Of a stretch of DNA of 19,133 nt, positions 6,211-16,342 are shown one piece after another (within the stretch, counting starts at the first letter, position 1; every line of letters starts with the position of its first letter). Location of the stretch: the NCBI GenBank assembly GCA_004369085.1, contig ML210515.1:1-19133 (forward strand), in the 5' to 3' direction. The notes under the pieces are model-generated. The model was not told the origin of the DNA. It searched no databases and saw nothing but the letters and a program-made list of their open reading frames with translations. Made by a program: the position numbers and the translations under genes. Origin of the DNA: Coprinopsis marcescibilis (lineage: Eukaryota > Basidiomycota > Agaricomycetes > Agaricales > Psathyrellaceae).

Positions 6211-8468
6211 ATGTCGACCAAAATTGATTATTCGCTGGTGCATCCAGTCCCAGGGTTAGGAAAGCCCATTGACTACATCCCTGATGATCAACATGACGAT
6301 CCTTTGTGGGTCGGAAACTCCTTCCCAAACCCTCTTTCCAACGATTCAAAATACAAGTGAGCTCTTAGGCTTCATATCGCTACCATCAATGGGCCCTTAC
6401 TGACGAGCGGACAAGGAGCATGCCATTGACCACGCTCCGTGAGTTCAACATGATGCGATTCATGAACGCCATCACCGACAAGGAGAACTGGCAGATCAAG
6501 GTGCGTCAGTTCAGAGGGTGCTTTCCTTGAAGGCAACTCAGATCTTGCGCAGATAATGGATGACTCCATCGCGGAAAAGTGGAAGGACGAGGCGATCGCA
6601 GAGGCAAGGCGAATCTGGCTCGAGTCAGACACCTGGGATTCTGTATTCTCGCTGGAAGATCACAGCTATTACCCCGAGCCAGATCCATCGGAGGGATACC
6701 CCGACGAGTCAGAGCCGTTTCCTTTCTCGCGATCCTACAGCGTGGAGGTGTCGCTATATCACGAACTCAGAGAGTTCCAATTCTCCTTGGCACGAAGGGA
6801 TGGATCGGGAATGACAGAGCTTATGGCGGCGTACTGTATAGACGAATTGCGATACAAGGCCCGCCACCTTCACGAGTCGCCACATGGTGCTATCATTGTA
6901 TACAACGGCAACGTGGTGAAATCGGATGTCGCGATACCATTCTGTATCAAGACAGCGTTGCAATCAGCAGCGGCTCGTCTGGAGGATGTCCCAGATGGGT
7001 TGAAGGATTGGCATCCAGGCTCAAACGGAAAGGTTCTGGATCTCGTTCACCCCAGCCTGTTCCCATTGGTGCATGGCAAGACCAAGGTCCTTCAACCAGG
7101 CGCCAATGCCACAACGCTGGCGGATTGCGTACAGCGATGTGGAGAGGGTCAGATCCAAGCATCATCCGCTGCGGACCTTCCTTGTGTCTACATCCAATAC
7201 CCCGGCCATTACGCCACGGTTAAAGAGTCCTTCATGCCATATAGCAACGACTTTCAGTGGTTGCCGTGTGAAGTTGATGTCACAGGGGATAAAGCAAGGT
7301 TGGGCGATCCCCTATGCATTGTAATCTCCACACATCTCACAACATTTTTTCCCACTCTTCTAGGATAACTTCTTATATCAACAACCTGCACCCCCAGAGG
7401 CATAAGGAGCTGTACGCCGTCATCGAGGATGTTATCACCGCCGCCATTCCTCTCTGGGAGCTCACCCTCGCACCGCTGGCAAATGGAGAGCTCAAGTTCT
7501 TCCAGCGCGTTCAATACACAAACGTTTTATATGATCCGGATCCACGAACCTTTCCTTCCAGCGAAAGTCCTCGAGATTGGCTTCTGAGGGATACTTGGTA
7601 CGACCAGGCTGGCCGATTCTACTCGCCAGAACCAGAAGGCCCTTTCAACCCTGCCAACTTGGTCCAGTCAAAGTTTGATCTAAAGGACCGCTTCGCTGAG
7701 CTGGGTAGGCCGCTCCAGGTTATCGTCAAATTGGCCAACATCGAGTTGACACCCGAGAACCCTAAATATGAGGGAGGAACATGGCACCTGGAGGGTAAAC
7801 TCGTAAGTTCACGACCTTTAATCTACCTGGAGATTATCTTCTGATTTGCGTCGTCGTGGCAGAATGAACATATTGTCGCGACAGCCATTTACTATTATTC
7901 GTCATCCAACATCACACAATCTTCGCTCGCGTTTCGTCAAGTCTCCGATGCAAACATGAGCTGGCAAACGTTGAATTACCAGCAAAACGAGCATGGATGG
8001 CTGAACCTGGTGTATGGCTGTGAAAACTTTGAAGGCGCAGTCCAGGATATTGGGAGCGTGGATACGCGCGAGGGCCGTCTGATTACATTCCCGAATATCC
8101 TGCAGCACCAGGTCCAGCCGTTCGAACTTGAAGACAAAACCAAACCTGGCCATCGCAAGATACTCGCACTGTTCCTCGTGGACCCGCATGTACGCACCAT
8201 CAGCACGGCGAGCGTCCCTTGTCAGCAATTCGACTGGTGGAGAGAGGAGGTCGAGACGCCCCAGAACGATGCTGGTTCGGGATGGATGCTTCCCGACCTC
8301 CCTTTGGAACTGCGGGACCAGATTTTCGAAAAGGTGGAGGATTTCCCGATCAGACTTGAAGACGCGAAAGGCACTCGGGAGGGGTTGATGGCAGAGAGGA
8401 AGGATTATGTGCGCAAGAGCGATGTGAAGTATCGAAGCCTGGAAAGGTTCTGTCTCTGCGAGCATTGA
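6211..8468 (+). CDS. DUF4246 family protein, copy 1 (five coding exons)
   Basis: Proposed exons are 6211-6356, 6416-6500, 6553-7298, 7364-7802 and 7863-8468, giving 673 residues, normal for this fungal family. Hallmarks seen are the N-terminal LREFNMMRFMNAITDKENW (~54-72), HPSLFPLVHGKT, ITSYINNLHP spanning the exon 3/4 junction, WHLEGKLNEHIVATAIYYY at the exon 4/5 junction, and FPNILQHQVQPFELEDKTKP followed by GHRKILALFLVDP. The biochemical role is not established to my knowledge. The order H467-x-E469, H554 and R570 resembles the metal- and co-substrate-binding residues of Fe(II)/2-oxoglutarate dioxygenases, which is my inference. No signal peptide or membrane segment is evident. Intron 3 (7299-7363, 65 nt) has a weak donor, GTTGGG; retention would shift the frame and stop the protein soon after. 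A near-identical gene lies in inverted orientation at 16343-18586. Confidence 0.85.
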
Positions 8469-8603
8469 CTTGGGTCTGTCACGGTTGTATCTACTCACTT
8501 TTGGGATTCTTTTGTAACTAGCACGGTATATGACCGGCGTATATTCAAGGAGGCTCAGGCAAGATCTATCATCGGTTGTATTTATCCGATCGTGGGGTTG
8601 TGG

Positions 8604-8683
8604 GTCGACGAGATAAGACGGTTGGTTGGTTGGTTGGTTGTTATCACCCACCCAACCAACCAACCAACTTATCGACCGTCGAC
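8604..8683. repeat. Inverted repeat with a (GGTT)5 / (CCAA)4 core
   Basis: Five GGTT units (8620-8639) are followed after a short loop by CCAA units (8652-8668). Outside these, GTCGACGAGATAAG (8604-8617) is partly mirrored by CTTATCGACCGTCGAC (8668-8683). The whole could fold into a long hairpin. It lies about 140 bp past the DUF4246 stop codon and might be a 3' UTR or terminator structure. The rest of 8469-8758 shows no gene. Confidence 0.7.
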
Positions 8684-8758
8684 TCGCGCACAAGAACCCC
8701 CGGGAAATAAAATCCAGGTTTTGCACTGACAGAATCCTCACAACTTGGGCTGAAATCT

Positions 8759-8976
8759 ATGCCTCTTCGGTTGGATTTTCAAGGTCTGCTGCCCGAAGCC
8801 ATTGAAATCCATTGCCAGTTGACTGTTGGTTAGTTTCGGCTCGTTACTTCCTGAGATCACAAGCTAACCTTCTGATTCAAACTGCAGAAACAGGAAACTT
8901 CTATCCCGGGGAGGGGAGGCCAAAAGTGCGAATCTGCAAGGTGGACAGCGCCAAAGAACTTACCCGCGCTAGGTAG
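8759..8976 (+). pseudogene. Relic of the first two exons of a NACHT/NLR gene
   Basis: Bases from about 8806 to 8955 align with 2811-2945, the start of the NACHT gene. The intron is preserved (8829-8893, starting GTTAGT and ending ACAG, 65 nt against 68 nt in the intact gene) and in the same phase 1. The following exon shares AAATCTGCAAGGTG-like sequence but has changed and ends at an in-frame TAG (8974-8976). No NACHT P-loop follows in any frame before the next gene. I read it as the dead 5' end of a duplicated NLR gene. The ATG at 8759 is in frame but the peptide before the intron no longer resembles the intact leader. Confidence 0.65.
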
Positions 8977-9214
8977 CGGCCCATTAACTCCTGGCCCTCA
9001 ACTGCAACAGGATGAGTGACGGTTCCTATTAAGCAACGAGCGTATGTATACGGACTATGCGTAGTATGTCGATAAATACCTTATTTATGAATGAATGTAC
9101 TATGTGTGTAATGTCTATGTAAGGTTGATTTATACAAAATTCGGTAGATGCAAGCAGCAGCGGCTTGCGGGGGTTCAGGGCGAGCGAGGTTAACCGGTAA
9201 AGATGATAGCGTTC
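8977..9214. other. Intergenic, no gene seen
   Basis: AT-richer spacer between the NLR relic and the 3' end of TAM41, with no coding signature. It presumably holds the TAM41 3' UTR and poly(A) region (minus strand). Confidence 0.4.
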
Positions 9215-11007
9215 TCAGCTCGAAGTGCCCTTGCCGGCCCACCATTTGCCAATCTTGGCGGTGCTGTAGCGGATGCTTTTGCCGATGCCTGCGGTGACGA
9301 GGCCCTTGATTGACTGGACTGTTGCAGGGACGCGGACGATGCCAACCAATTCTAAGATCAGGGTGATCAGTACAAAGTTTGAAGGATGCAAGGGTACAAT
9401 GGGGGACACGAGTACATCCGCATGGCCGGCCGGTCTACACGTGTAAATGGCAAAAAACAGCCATAGAACGAGCACAACAGCGCATATATCGAACAGAACC
9501 GCATACACCCAGAAACTGAAAGCATATATCCCAAAGAAACTCACCTTCTCTCAAAACAGCCTCCAATCCCTCATCGCCAGCCAACTTGACCCAAAACGCG
9601 GTCTCATCCTGGGCCAACAGCTCCTTCACATCCACACCCCACTTTCTCGCATAGTTCTCCTTGACTCTCTGCAACAAGCCCGCGGGCAGCTTCCGCAAAT
9701 GCGCAGCACGCGCCCTCGGTGACACATCCTGCTTCACCACAGTCGAGCCGTCCCAAGCCTGGGCAACGGCGTCGTGGTGCGCAAACGCGCTTGCGGCGTT
9801 GGAGCCATGGAGGGGCTGGCCGCTCCACTTCCAGTTCAGCCCGGGGAGCCCGGCGCCGAGTTTCCAGTAGAGCTCCCGGAATTGGGCGCCTTGGTTGCGG
9901 ACGATGTTGCCGACTTTGCCCCGGTTCTCGGCTGGGAGGATCATCCGTGGGTCACCCATGTAGCTGAGGCTGGCGATCTGCTCAAAGAGCTGTTGCTCGG
10001 TGAAGGTCGAGGGCAAGCAGAGGAGGGCAACACGGAGGGCGGAGGTGAGGTTCACTTGTTGCGTCAAGCGGACACGGGCGTCGTCCTTGATGATTCGAAG
10101 TGGCTTGTGCATCCTTCCTGCGAGGTATAGTGTGCGCCAATTGAGCAGGTCCGAGCAGAGATTATCGACTGTGGTGATGCCATATTTAATCGTCTAGAGT
10201 ACAACAATGTTAGTAATGTTAACAACGATTGCGATGGGAGGAGAAAAAAATGAATATCTGGACAGACGTTTTACTCACCACGCCGTTCATAGGGACATAG
10301 GCGTTGAACCAAATACCAGGACTAACATCCTGGATCTTCGACACATAGCTCGAACCGAGCATCCTCGCATGCAATGGGTAATGACCAGGGAACTGATGCA
10401 TGTTGATGCTATGGAAGTGGGCTGGATGCGTTACGGCGAATATAAAGTCCAGCATTGGTTTCTCCGGTTGAGGTTGAGACGGCGACAGCACCTGCCCACC
10501 GCTGATGCTGCTGTTATTGACAGGCTGGTACCCATCCTGCTCGAACACTCCCGAGCCATACGCGAATGCATACCGGATCGGTGCGTCAAACTGCCCCACT
10601 ACGCTCTCCAACAAGGCTCTCGTGCTGTTCGACACGGGTAGGAGCTGATTCTGGCCAAAAGTCGGCGGAAGCTTTGGGTGTGCGCTGGGCCCGTGCTTGT
10701 GCGAGGCTGCAGGGCGGGGACGCGGGTAGAGGCGGATCCGGGCTTGCTTGGATGATGAAGGTCCGGGAACTGCGGTGGAGGACGATATGGTCGAGGATGT
10801 CGAGGGCGACGACTGTGAATGAGTGTGGGCGAAGGATGTCGACGGTGGCGAGGTAGGGGGTGGCAAATCGTGCCTGGCAGCATTGGCCTCCGACTCTGTC
10901 GTTGTCGCATAGGAGCGCAGCACGACGATGCACCGCGACGACGACGACGACGAGAGGCGGGCGACGGTGTTGGGGGCGCGCAGGTGGGTGATGGTGGATG
11001 CCAGCAT
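9215..11007 (-). CDS. TAM41: Mitochondrial CDP-diacylglycerol synthase / phosphatidate cytidylyltransferase Tam41
   Basis: Proposed exons in coding order are 11007-10279, 10193-9545 and 9351-9215, giving 504 residues. Introns are 85 nt (GTGAGT..CTAG) and 193 nt (GTGAGT..TTAG). The latter is the longest in the window. Tam41 makes CDP-diacylglycerol from CTP and phosphatidic acid on the matrix side of the inner mitochondrial membrane, the first committed supply for cardiolipin. Family motifs are the nucleotidyltransferase core YAFAYGSGVFEQ (147-157), LDFIFAV (186-192), HFHSINMHQFPGHYP (198-211), IWFNAYVPMNG, KYGI then LLNWRTLYLAGRMHKP across the first junction, and the C-terminal QSIKGLVTAGIGKSIRY. 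The N-terminus (LRAPNTVARL, then VVLRSYATTTES) is Arg/Ser-rich without acidic residues, as in a mitochondrial presequence. A Ser/Pro-rich linker (~45-115) accounts for the extra length over yeast Tam41. Confidence 0.93.
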
Positions 11008-11303
11008 CGCAGATTAGCGATAAAGTTGGTGGCTGTCGGGTTAAGTAGATGATTAGGAGGGCAGAGACTAGTTGGCTTGGAACATTTCAGGGTTACAAAA
11101 TTCGATCGGAGGAACTTGCCCAACCCCCCACAACCGACGAACACGTGCCTCCCCGCACCGCCGATCGCGTCATCCCGGTATGCCGACGCGCCGCCTCATG
11201 TCGCGCCCGCCAAGCCCCGCCCCCAGGAAGTGCCGCTTGAGCCGAAAGCGAATCCCATAAATTACTTGTAATAAACCAAATACAGATGAACGGGATAAAT
11301 TAA
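11008..11303 (-). promoter_or_regulatory. Intergenic: TAM41 promoter and ALG6 3' flank
   Basis: Both neighbours are on the minus strand, so these 296 bp must hold the TAM41 promoter and the ALG6 3' end. The stretch is C-rich on the plus strand. I see no clear TATA element, and the small frames in it (about 60 codons) have no recognisable product. Confidence 0.4.
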
Positions 11304-14300
11304 TCAGTCCAAGGATGGCCCATGCCCATCCTCATGCCCTTTACTATTCGACCCCTCCACAGGCAATTTTTCCGGCAGCTTGTGATGACTGCCACTGCTC
11401 CACCCTCCAAGAGCCCATCCAACCTCGATGCCGCACTTGATGCTCCATAGCCATATCAGCACAAACACAGGCGTGCTGATCAACACATTCAACACCGGGA
11501 TAATATCGGGATAGCGTCGAGGTGGGGTTACCACCATCTCGAGTAACACAAGTGCGATGGCCGCTGGATATACAGCCTAGAAGAATTATCAGTATTGACA
11601 AGCCAGGCATAACTTTCCAACACCCACCAAGGAGACTAATTGGACAAAGGGCAAAGACCACAGGGAACTGGTCTTTGTCACGTTCTCCTTGACCACCACT
11701 TTCTTTTCACCAGTCCTTTTCAGAGGGTTATACCCAACAACCATGTTCCACAGTAGCAATGTCGCAAGACACGCGATCCCCTGCCCATCTCTCTTCAACA
11801 ATGGCCACATGCTAGCCCAGTATCAGTACGCTTGCAGCTCCAAAAGATAAGAGGAACCTCACCTGAAAATAGCAATGTTGTTCCCCAAAGCACCCCAACA
11901 GTGCAAGCTCGACCCAGGTTGAGCAGCAGCCATCAACAGGGTCAACGGCAACAGCGGCACCAGAATCGTCTTTTCATGTACCTGGAACGAGAACAAGAAG
12001 AAAGACATTGACGACGTCAAAAGAGCATAAGGCAACAATGCAATGAACCCAGGGAGCGTCTTCTCCTCCTCCCCGTCTCTTTGCTCTTCCTGCTTTTGAG
12101 AGTTGGAACCAGAGGGCATTGTAACCCATCCAGCTCTCAACAACCCAATCACACTAGGTGTAAACCCAACAGCAGTCAACAGCGTGCTCAGCTTGACGAG
12201 CCACCCTCTGGCCTTCTCCTCATCTCCACCAGCAGCGGCAATGGTAAGCCGTGTCCATTTGACCACTACATTGCTCGCGCACCAGAAATTCGCAACCTTG
12301 TCTTCAAAAAGGCCCCTTCCGAATGGAAAGATCCTTGTGATCGGGTGCAGGACGTGGGCGAAGCTTGGTGCAAATGGCGGAAGGAAGAATGGCGCGAAGA
12401 GCAGGGTGAAAGCCAACACGGTGGTCGCACCCAGTCGGATGAACAAACGAGCTCTGTGCGACATGAGCAAACACGGTGCCAGGGGACATCGTGAAATCCT
12501 TACCCTCTTGCCCATCCTAGCCACAGGCACTTTGCCAACAAGTAAGATCCAACAGCGGGTGCGTAGTACAGCGCCATCTGCTTGAACCCGAGACTCATCA
12601 CAAATGCAATCGCGGCTCCCAAATCCCTTCCACGCGTAAACAAGCTGAGAGCGACCAAAGTGAACCCTGCAATCCCACCTTCAGTTCAACGTCAAATAAG
12701 ATAACGAAATAAATCCCACCTAACATGACAGAGTTGTATTGGAAATGACCATGATCTACGAGTAGCAGTCCAGGCTGAAGTAGGAGGACAAGGAGCGCGT
12801 GTTCCTAAACGTATGGTTAGTTGCGTGTGTGATATCCACCTCATAAGATGTTACCTGTGTTCTATGGCTCCTTGTTCCTAGCCAAGTCTTGACGAACAAC
12901 ACCAGAGCAGGGACGTAAACCAACAGATCCAGAACAACGACACTCAGCCGCATGAAGAGTTTGCTCCCAGGCGTTTCTATTCCTCTAGAGGCATCCAACG
13001 CGACCCAGGCTGGATTGAGGGAATGGGCACTAAAGAACCGATGAGAAGATAGCCCAGAGAGTTGAACACACGAGGGACGCACATTAAACCACAGACCCAA
13101 CTAACATACGCAGTCAGGGGCGGGTAATCCAACCCCCAATACTGCAAATCATACGTATACCACTCCCTAAACGGCAAATGCGTCGTAATCTCCAACCAAT
13201 GTCTCTGCGCCTCATAGTCTCCAAACATCGGTGGTGTCGATTCACCTATCGCAAGCATTAGTGCATCCCAATCTACACGCACAGGGAAATAAACCCACCA
13301 CTATAGCTCCCCATCCCCAAACACAGCTTCACCAACGTCGCAAACCCAATCGAAAGCGGCACAACCCAGTTCTTCATCCCATTCTTATGCATCCACCGAA
13401 TCAACCTCTTCCCCCCTGCCTGCTGTTCATCCCCGCCAGCGTGCTGCGCCCTCGCCCGATGCAACCCACTCGTACTCGTCGGCGCCGTCGCAACCGTAAA
13501 GTTACTCCCAATACTCGCACTCGACAACTGCCTCTTCCTCAACGTCGACCGCTGCTGCTCCGCCTGATACAAGGCGCCAAAGCCGGGCGCCGGCCCCTGG
13601 CCAATCGCACCGGTCGAAGCAACGGACGGGTTCCGCTTCGAGCGCGACGAGCTGGTGCGCTGCCTCATTGGCGCGCTCGCACCAGAGTGCGAATACCCCA
13701 CGGGCGAGGCCGTACGTGAGTCGGGCATCGCCGAGTAGAGGCTGCCGGTGGGTGAGATCGGGCTGGGGGGTTCTCCCGCCCCTGTGAATGGGGACACACC
13801 ACCCGCGTGCTCCAGTCCGCCTCCAAGCCCCAGGTTGAGCCAGTGCGAGCTCTCGGACGTTTCGATTAGGTGTCGGCGCGGAGTTGGCGCGACGATGTTC
13901 AGTGCTGGTGTGTGTGGTGCTATCGTAGAAGGCACTTGCTGTCTGTTGCGGTATCCCGAGTTCTGTGTCCAGACAACATCGTCGCATAAGCCTCGCGTAA
14001 ATCATGTACTTACTACTGTACTAGTAGTAGAAGTATGATAGAGAGTTGCTGCTCACCAAGTCGCTTGCGCCCCCTCCGATGGATGTCACTGGACTAACAC
14101 TAACGTCCCTTCCCTCTTTGCCGGCGAAATGGTTGTCATACCACTGGGGATTCAAGGATGAGGGTCTTGACCGCGAAGAAGCAGCCGAGGAGGTCGACTT
14201 TATCGTCGAGTACTTGTCGTACTTTGCATCGGGAAACGACACCTGGTCTTCGGATTCGTGGCCACTCGAGCTGGGCATGGCAAGTGGGATGGGTATAGGT

Positions 14301-14314
14301 CCGTTGAGGTCCAT
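11304..14314 (-). CDS. ALG6: Dolichyl-P-Glc:Man9GlcNAc2-PP-dolichol alpha-1,3-glucosyltransferase
   Basis: Nine proposed exons in coding order: 14314-14057, 13962-13299, 13245-13083, 13029-12855, 12804-12720, 12666-12504, 12453-11863, 11811-11628 and 11576-11304, giving 851 residues; introns are 50-94 nt. Alg6 is an ER multi-pass GT-C enzyme that adds the first glucose to the lipid-linked N-glycan precursor. Motifs: [17 protein letters not shown] (312-328, with D317 at the position of the general base in yeast Alg6), [60 protein letters not shown] (545-561) and FQVHEKTIL (659-667). These distinguish ALG6 from ALG8. Several hydrophobic segments alternate with loops. Residues 1 to ~285 are a Ser/Pro/Gly-rich disordered extension absent from yeast Alg6. 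The exon 1/2 join is the least certain: it assumes an acceptor at GACACAG|AAC, because a nearer AG breaks the frame. The first ATG in exon 1 is used. Confidence 0.93.
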
Positions 14315-14864
14315 TGAGAACCAACAGTCAGAAGTATGTGATCGAAAGTGTTGGGTATGTTCTGGTTATATCCTTTCCGACGGCTTCAAGAGGGCTACGC
14401 CAGCTATCATTCAAGACCTCCAGAATCAGTGAACAAAGGGGGTAAGACTTATGTTCCACTAACCTTCTTGCTAGTCTGGGTGAACACGGAATCCCAATTC
14501 AATTTCACGTCCAGGCTCTACTCCGGTCAACAGCCTGCGAATCAGCGCCAATTAATGTCCAGAACGCCCAGAACGACGAATTATGGCGGGTCTCAGCGTA
14601 TTAATGCTGGCTGTGGTACACGATACACGTTGTGGGTGGTAGAACGAAGGATACGGGCAAATCGTGAGGCGCGTTTATCTCGGCAATGTGAGTTCGCTAG
14701 ACCGGTCTTGGCAACCACCGTCATACCTGCCCCTGTCCAGGCTGCTGGACCCGTATTCCCGACACACGCTCGCTTCTTAATAATTTGGGGAGTACATCAT
14801 TAAATAGAGATACATTTCAAAGTAAGCACTATGTAGATGCACGCATTGATTCAACCAAGTTCCT
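14315..14864 (-). promoter_or_regulatory. Intergenic: ALG6 promoter and thioesterase 3' flank
   Basis: About 550 bp with no gene I can support. It must hold the ALG6 promoter; a GGATATAA word (minus strand, about 14370) lies about 55 bp upstream of the ATG. Longer plus-strand frames here are antisense to ALG6 exon 1 or have no recognisable motif. The thioesterase 3' end lies at the far side. Confidence 0.4.
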
Positions 14865-15653
14865 CTAATCGATGTCTTGGCCCTCAACAACGGTTTCTCC
14901 GTCCTCCGAGAATTTGACATTGTCCTATTTGGCAATTCAATGAGTACTCTCCCAGAGACTGCATTTATATGGTGCACGTACATGATGGCTAGAGGACTTG
15001 CCAACGTACTTGGTGTGATCTAAAATCAAGACAGAGCTTAATATCGACGAGAATCCAAACCAGTGAAGAACCACTCACATCCATACGCAACCAGTTCCCC
15101 TGCAGGATTAGTAAAATCCACGCGTGTGTATGCCAGCTGTTTGCCTTTATCCAAAAGAAATGGGATTAGGTCCCTGACATGACCCTGACATGATGATTTG
15201 CGGAAACGCACCGATCCCCGTCAAAACAGCCTTCGCATGGAGAACATCTCCTACTCGCCCCGCAGGTCGTACAAAGGAGGTCCCGATGTCCGTCGAGACC
15301 CCCGTCATGAAGTGACCCTTACTCGCAACGGCGAGAGAACCGAGGGTATCCGTGAGCGAAAGGATCAAGCCGCCGTGAACTGAAATATATCATGTCAGCC
15401 TCCGCCGTGCTCCAAAGCACATAGACTCCTGCTCACCTGTCTGTCATAAGTACGAAAAATTCTTCAGTCAAGTTGAGAAAAGGCGTAACAAGACAGATGC
15501 GTACCCCAACTCGATTAGCTAAAAGTCAAATATAACATTCCGATTAGAATCGAACGATAATAGCCGCACAGCGAAGAAAAAATGCACACTGTTGTACTGC
15601 TCAACCTTCAGCGACACCTCTACGGTCCCGGGTACAGCCCTCTCCACCACCAA
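14865..15653 (-). CDS. ACOT13/THEM2-like hotdog acyl-CoA thioesterase with microexons (5' end unresolved)
   Basis: Proposed exons in coding order are 15653-15590, 15518-15505 (14 nt), 15440-15437 (4 nt), 15379-15212, 15144-15079, 15019-14982 and 14924-14865. They give 137 C-terminal residues. All introns are GT..AG, 57-71 nt, and all phases agree. The joined protein runs from LVVERAVPGTVEVSLKVEQ through YNTNRVGTVHGGLILSLTDT, GVSTDIGTSFVRPAG and AYTRVDFTNPAGELVAYGYH to TKYVGKSSSHHDNVK. Counting from the first residue, N23, G30, D38 and S56 have the same spacing as the catalytic N50, G57, D65 and S83 of human THEM2, which supports the microexon joins. The family hydrolyses acyl-CoA thioesters as a hotdog tetramer. 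The start lies upstream of 15653. A candidate ATG CAC AAT GCT TCC (minus strand, about 15810) is followed by a good GTATGT donor, but I could not join it convincingly. Confidence 0.8.
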
Positions 15654-16342
15654 CTGTCGCGTTCACGCCAATCAAGGCAGTAGAATTTGCAGAACAGCAG
15701 TGGAAGGAACGAGGAAAGCGACATATTCAAAACTCCAGAGTCAACGTCAACGTCAAGATTGGCGCTAGGCTGGGCTATGCACATACATTGGGGAAGCATT
15801 GTGCATCGTGACCTATATATTTGTGGTGAGAGGAGATGGTCAGCAAAACCAGGACCGCATCGGCAGAGACGAAACCTCACCCTTGTTTGCTATGAATGAC
15901 CTCCACACCTAACGAGCAATGAGGATTAGAAGCTTCCACCGTAAGGGAGTTCGTTCCGTGTCATACCCGTCTTGTAAATCGTAAGCATGCACTCATCGTA
16001 GTTGTTTTGCTTTGGGGTATGTATGTGATGGTAGGAGGCAGAGCCGTTACGTGACTGACGCGCCGACCCCGCGGGGTCATTTTCGTGCATGTTCGACGTT
16101 ATATTCGTGGTGCAGTTGGTGCAGTATCAGACATAGACTTAATTGAGGGGCTGGCTATCCGGTACTCCTCACCATATTTATCGGATGAGTTAAAAAAATT
16201 GCATGTTTCGAATAAGACGATTGCGCTAAACTACAGTTTAGTCTTCCCTTCCGGCCAAAGTAAGTACCTGGGCAGGCAACTTGAAGGGCGCAAAATCAAT
16301 TCAGATATGATGCACTAAAGCCGTATATATTACACAATGACA
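15654..16342. other. 5' region of the thioesterase and spacer to DUF4246 copy 2
   Basis: This should contain the missing first exon(s) and promoter of the thioesterase, roughly in 15654-15900 on the minus strand. Beyond that I see no gene. A 14-bp perfect GC palindrome, GACCCCGCGGGGTC, lies at 16065-16078. A plus-strand frame of 77 codons (16085-16318) has no recognisable motif and lies in AT-rich spacer, so it is not called. Confidence 0.45.

Noticed and set aside
8620..8668. Telomere-like repeat
   Set aside because: GGTT/CCAA units are not the TTAGGG-type repeat expected in basidiomycetes. They form a short inverted pair inside a gene-rich region.
7902..8741. 279-codon open frame on the minus strand
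   Set aside because: It is antisense to the last exon of DUF4246 copy 1, and the same antisense frame appears opposite copy 2. Its Leu/His/Arg-rich composition mirrors the sense codons.
14046..14432. 128-codon plus-strand frame
   Set aside because: Mostly antisense to ALG6 exon 1, with no recognisable product.
16085..16318. 77-codon plus-strand frame in the spacer after DUF4246 copy 2
   Set aside because: No motif, AT-rich, and no homologous partner near copy 1. Too weak to call.
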